64,000 nucleotides of DNA from Galbula dea (Eukaryota; Chordata; Aves; Piciformes; Galbulidae). Position 1 is the stretch's first letter; each line of letters begins with the position of its first letter. Below, piece after piece: positions 63,520-64,000 of this stretch. The notes under the pieces are model-generated. The model saw only the letters and a list, made by a program, of their open reading frames with translations. It was not told the origin of the DNA and did not search any database. The DNA lies in contig VWZX01009072.1 in NCBI GenBank assembly GCA_013399015.1, positions 1,054,001 through 1,118,000 of the forward strand. The letters run 5' to 3'. Position numbers and translations under genes: made by a program.

Positions 63520-63596
63520 ATTCAGTGAAACTCAACCTCGCTATTTCCAGGTGAATTCGTAGACCATCTGAAAAGACTGAGGTATTGTACCACTAA
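63520..63596 (-). ncRNA. MIR875: mir-875 precursor, antisense in VPS13B intron
   Basis: Read on the minus strand, the hairpin begins TTAGTGGTACAATACCTCAG. Its 5p arm (about 63565-63586) contains ATACCTCAGT, and its 3p arm (about 63531-63551) contains CACCTGGAAATAGCGAGGTT. It ends at CACTGAA. The 77-bp length and full alignment match human mir-875 (about 76 nt) as I remember it. The seeds of both arms (ATACCTC in 5p, CTGGAAA in 3p) are the same as in human; about four other positions in each arm differ. The arms pair well across the stem. It lies 71 bp 5' of mir-599 on the same strand, so the two are probably one primary transcript. Its promoter is not identified. Confidence 0.92.
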
Positions 63597-64000
63597 CCTG
63601 GGTGAATCAACTAAAACAAAGTAAAATACAGAATGAAAGCAATGGGGAAATCACAGTTATTTACCTTAGTTATGTGGTAAACCAAATGCACATGAAATAT
63701 GTGAAAAATCAAAATTAAAGATCCTTTTACTGCCAAACAGCCTGAAGTTTTGAGCTAAAATTATTGCTACGATGAAACAAAAGCATAAAAGTCTTTGGGT
63801 TGTGTTATGTTTTGGCTTTTTTGTTAACACCCACCCCAGACTGCCACTCCACCCAGTTAAGCTCTTCAAGCTCTCTCCTCACTGACTCTGTTTAAAGAAA
63901 CTCTATTACACTTGTTTTTTCTAGAAAATTTGACATCCAAAAATATCATACAGACCTTCCTTTGGAATTGTGCATACTTATCATTTATACAGTCTGTCAA

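Larger units (their letters stand above)
1..64000 (+). other. VPS13B: VPS13B gene, internal part (both ends outside window)
   Basis: Twelve short open segments on the + strand, each bounded by AG/GT splice sites, join in phase into one continuous protein that I recognise as vertebrate VPS13B (vacuolar protein sorting 13 homolog B, COH1). The family forms long rods with a hydrophobic groove that move lipids between membranes. VPS13B acts at the Golgi with RAB6, and its loss causes Cohen syndrome in humans. The part here is the middle of the rod, after the N-terminal chorein domain and before the VAB and C-terminal domains. No start codon, promoter, stop codon or polyadenylation site of the gene lies in the window. 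Exon numbers used below (20 to 30) are inferred by anchoring on the alternative exon 28/28b pair. Gene identity rests on remembered human sequence, not on a search. Confidence 0.97.
50880..64000 (+). other. VPS13B intron, more than 13 kb, no exon found
   Basis: AT-rich intron running out of the window. I looked for the expected next VPS13B segment and did not find it. The intron contains a dispersed duplication (52930-53094 and 55242-55407), CR1 scraps at 55517-55600 and 62283-62545, a 46-bp tandem duplication, a 31-bp tandem duplication, a TG microsatellite, and two antisense microRNA hairpins near its right edge. The slightly GC-richer stretches at about 51950-52480 and 59480-59770 have open frames without recognisable homology. 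Confidence 0.85.

Overview
The window is intronic and exonic DNA from inside one very large vertebrate gene. The repeats point to a bird: several truncated CR1 LINE copies ending in the ATTCTRTG-type 3' tail, and a solo LTR of a family I recognise from bird (probably neoavian) genomes. The species cannot be named from this sequence. The gene is VPS13B (COH1), on the + strand. VPS13B is a Golgi-associated bridge-like lipid-transfer protein that is mutated in human Cohen syndrome. Neither end of the gene is present.

Twelve coding exons are supported by translation, matching splice sites and unbroken phase from exon to exon. They lie at 4587-4696, 8438-8585, 17765-17892, 24811-25045, 30951-31171, 35961-36167, 42555-42726, 43533-43647, 44683-44749, 45284-45425, 45802-46210 and 50777-50879. 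They encode about 660 residues of the central rod, roughly residues 980-1645 of a protein of about 4,000. By analogy with the human gene I infer exons 20 to 30. The exons at 44683 and 45284 are a mutually exclusive pair corresponding to human exons 28/28b. They share a motif and differ by 75 nt (25 residues), and the reading frame only survives if exactly one is used.

The last 13 kb (50880 onward) is one intron without VPS13B exons. Near the right edge it carries two microRNA hairpins on the opposite strand, mir-875 (63520-63596) and mir-599 (63355-63448). They have the same order and antisense orientation as in the human VPS13B intron. Both mir-875 seeds look intact, while the mir-599 3p arm is diverged in its first four bases.

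The remaining sequence is AT-rich intron with CR1 fragments, two LTR-type repeats (26.3-26.9 kb and about 29.5-30.0 kb), a possible decayed transposase remnant (about 6.2-7.2 kb), an 11-bp minisatellite, several short tandem or dispersed duplications, and a nearly perfect 57-bp-arm inverted repeat at 48.6 kb. Other open frames are short, lack recognisable homology and look like chance ORFs.
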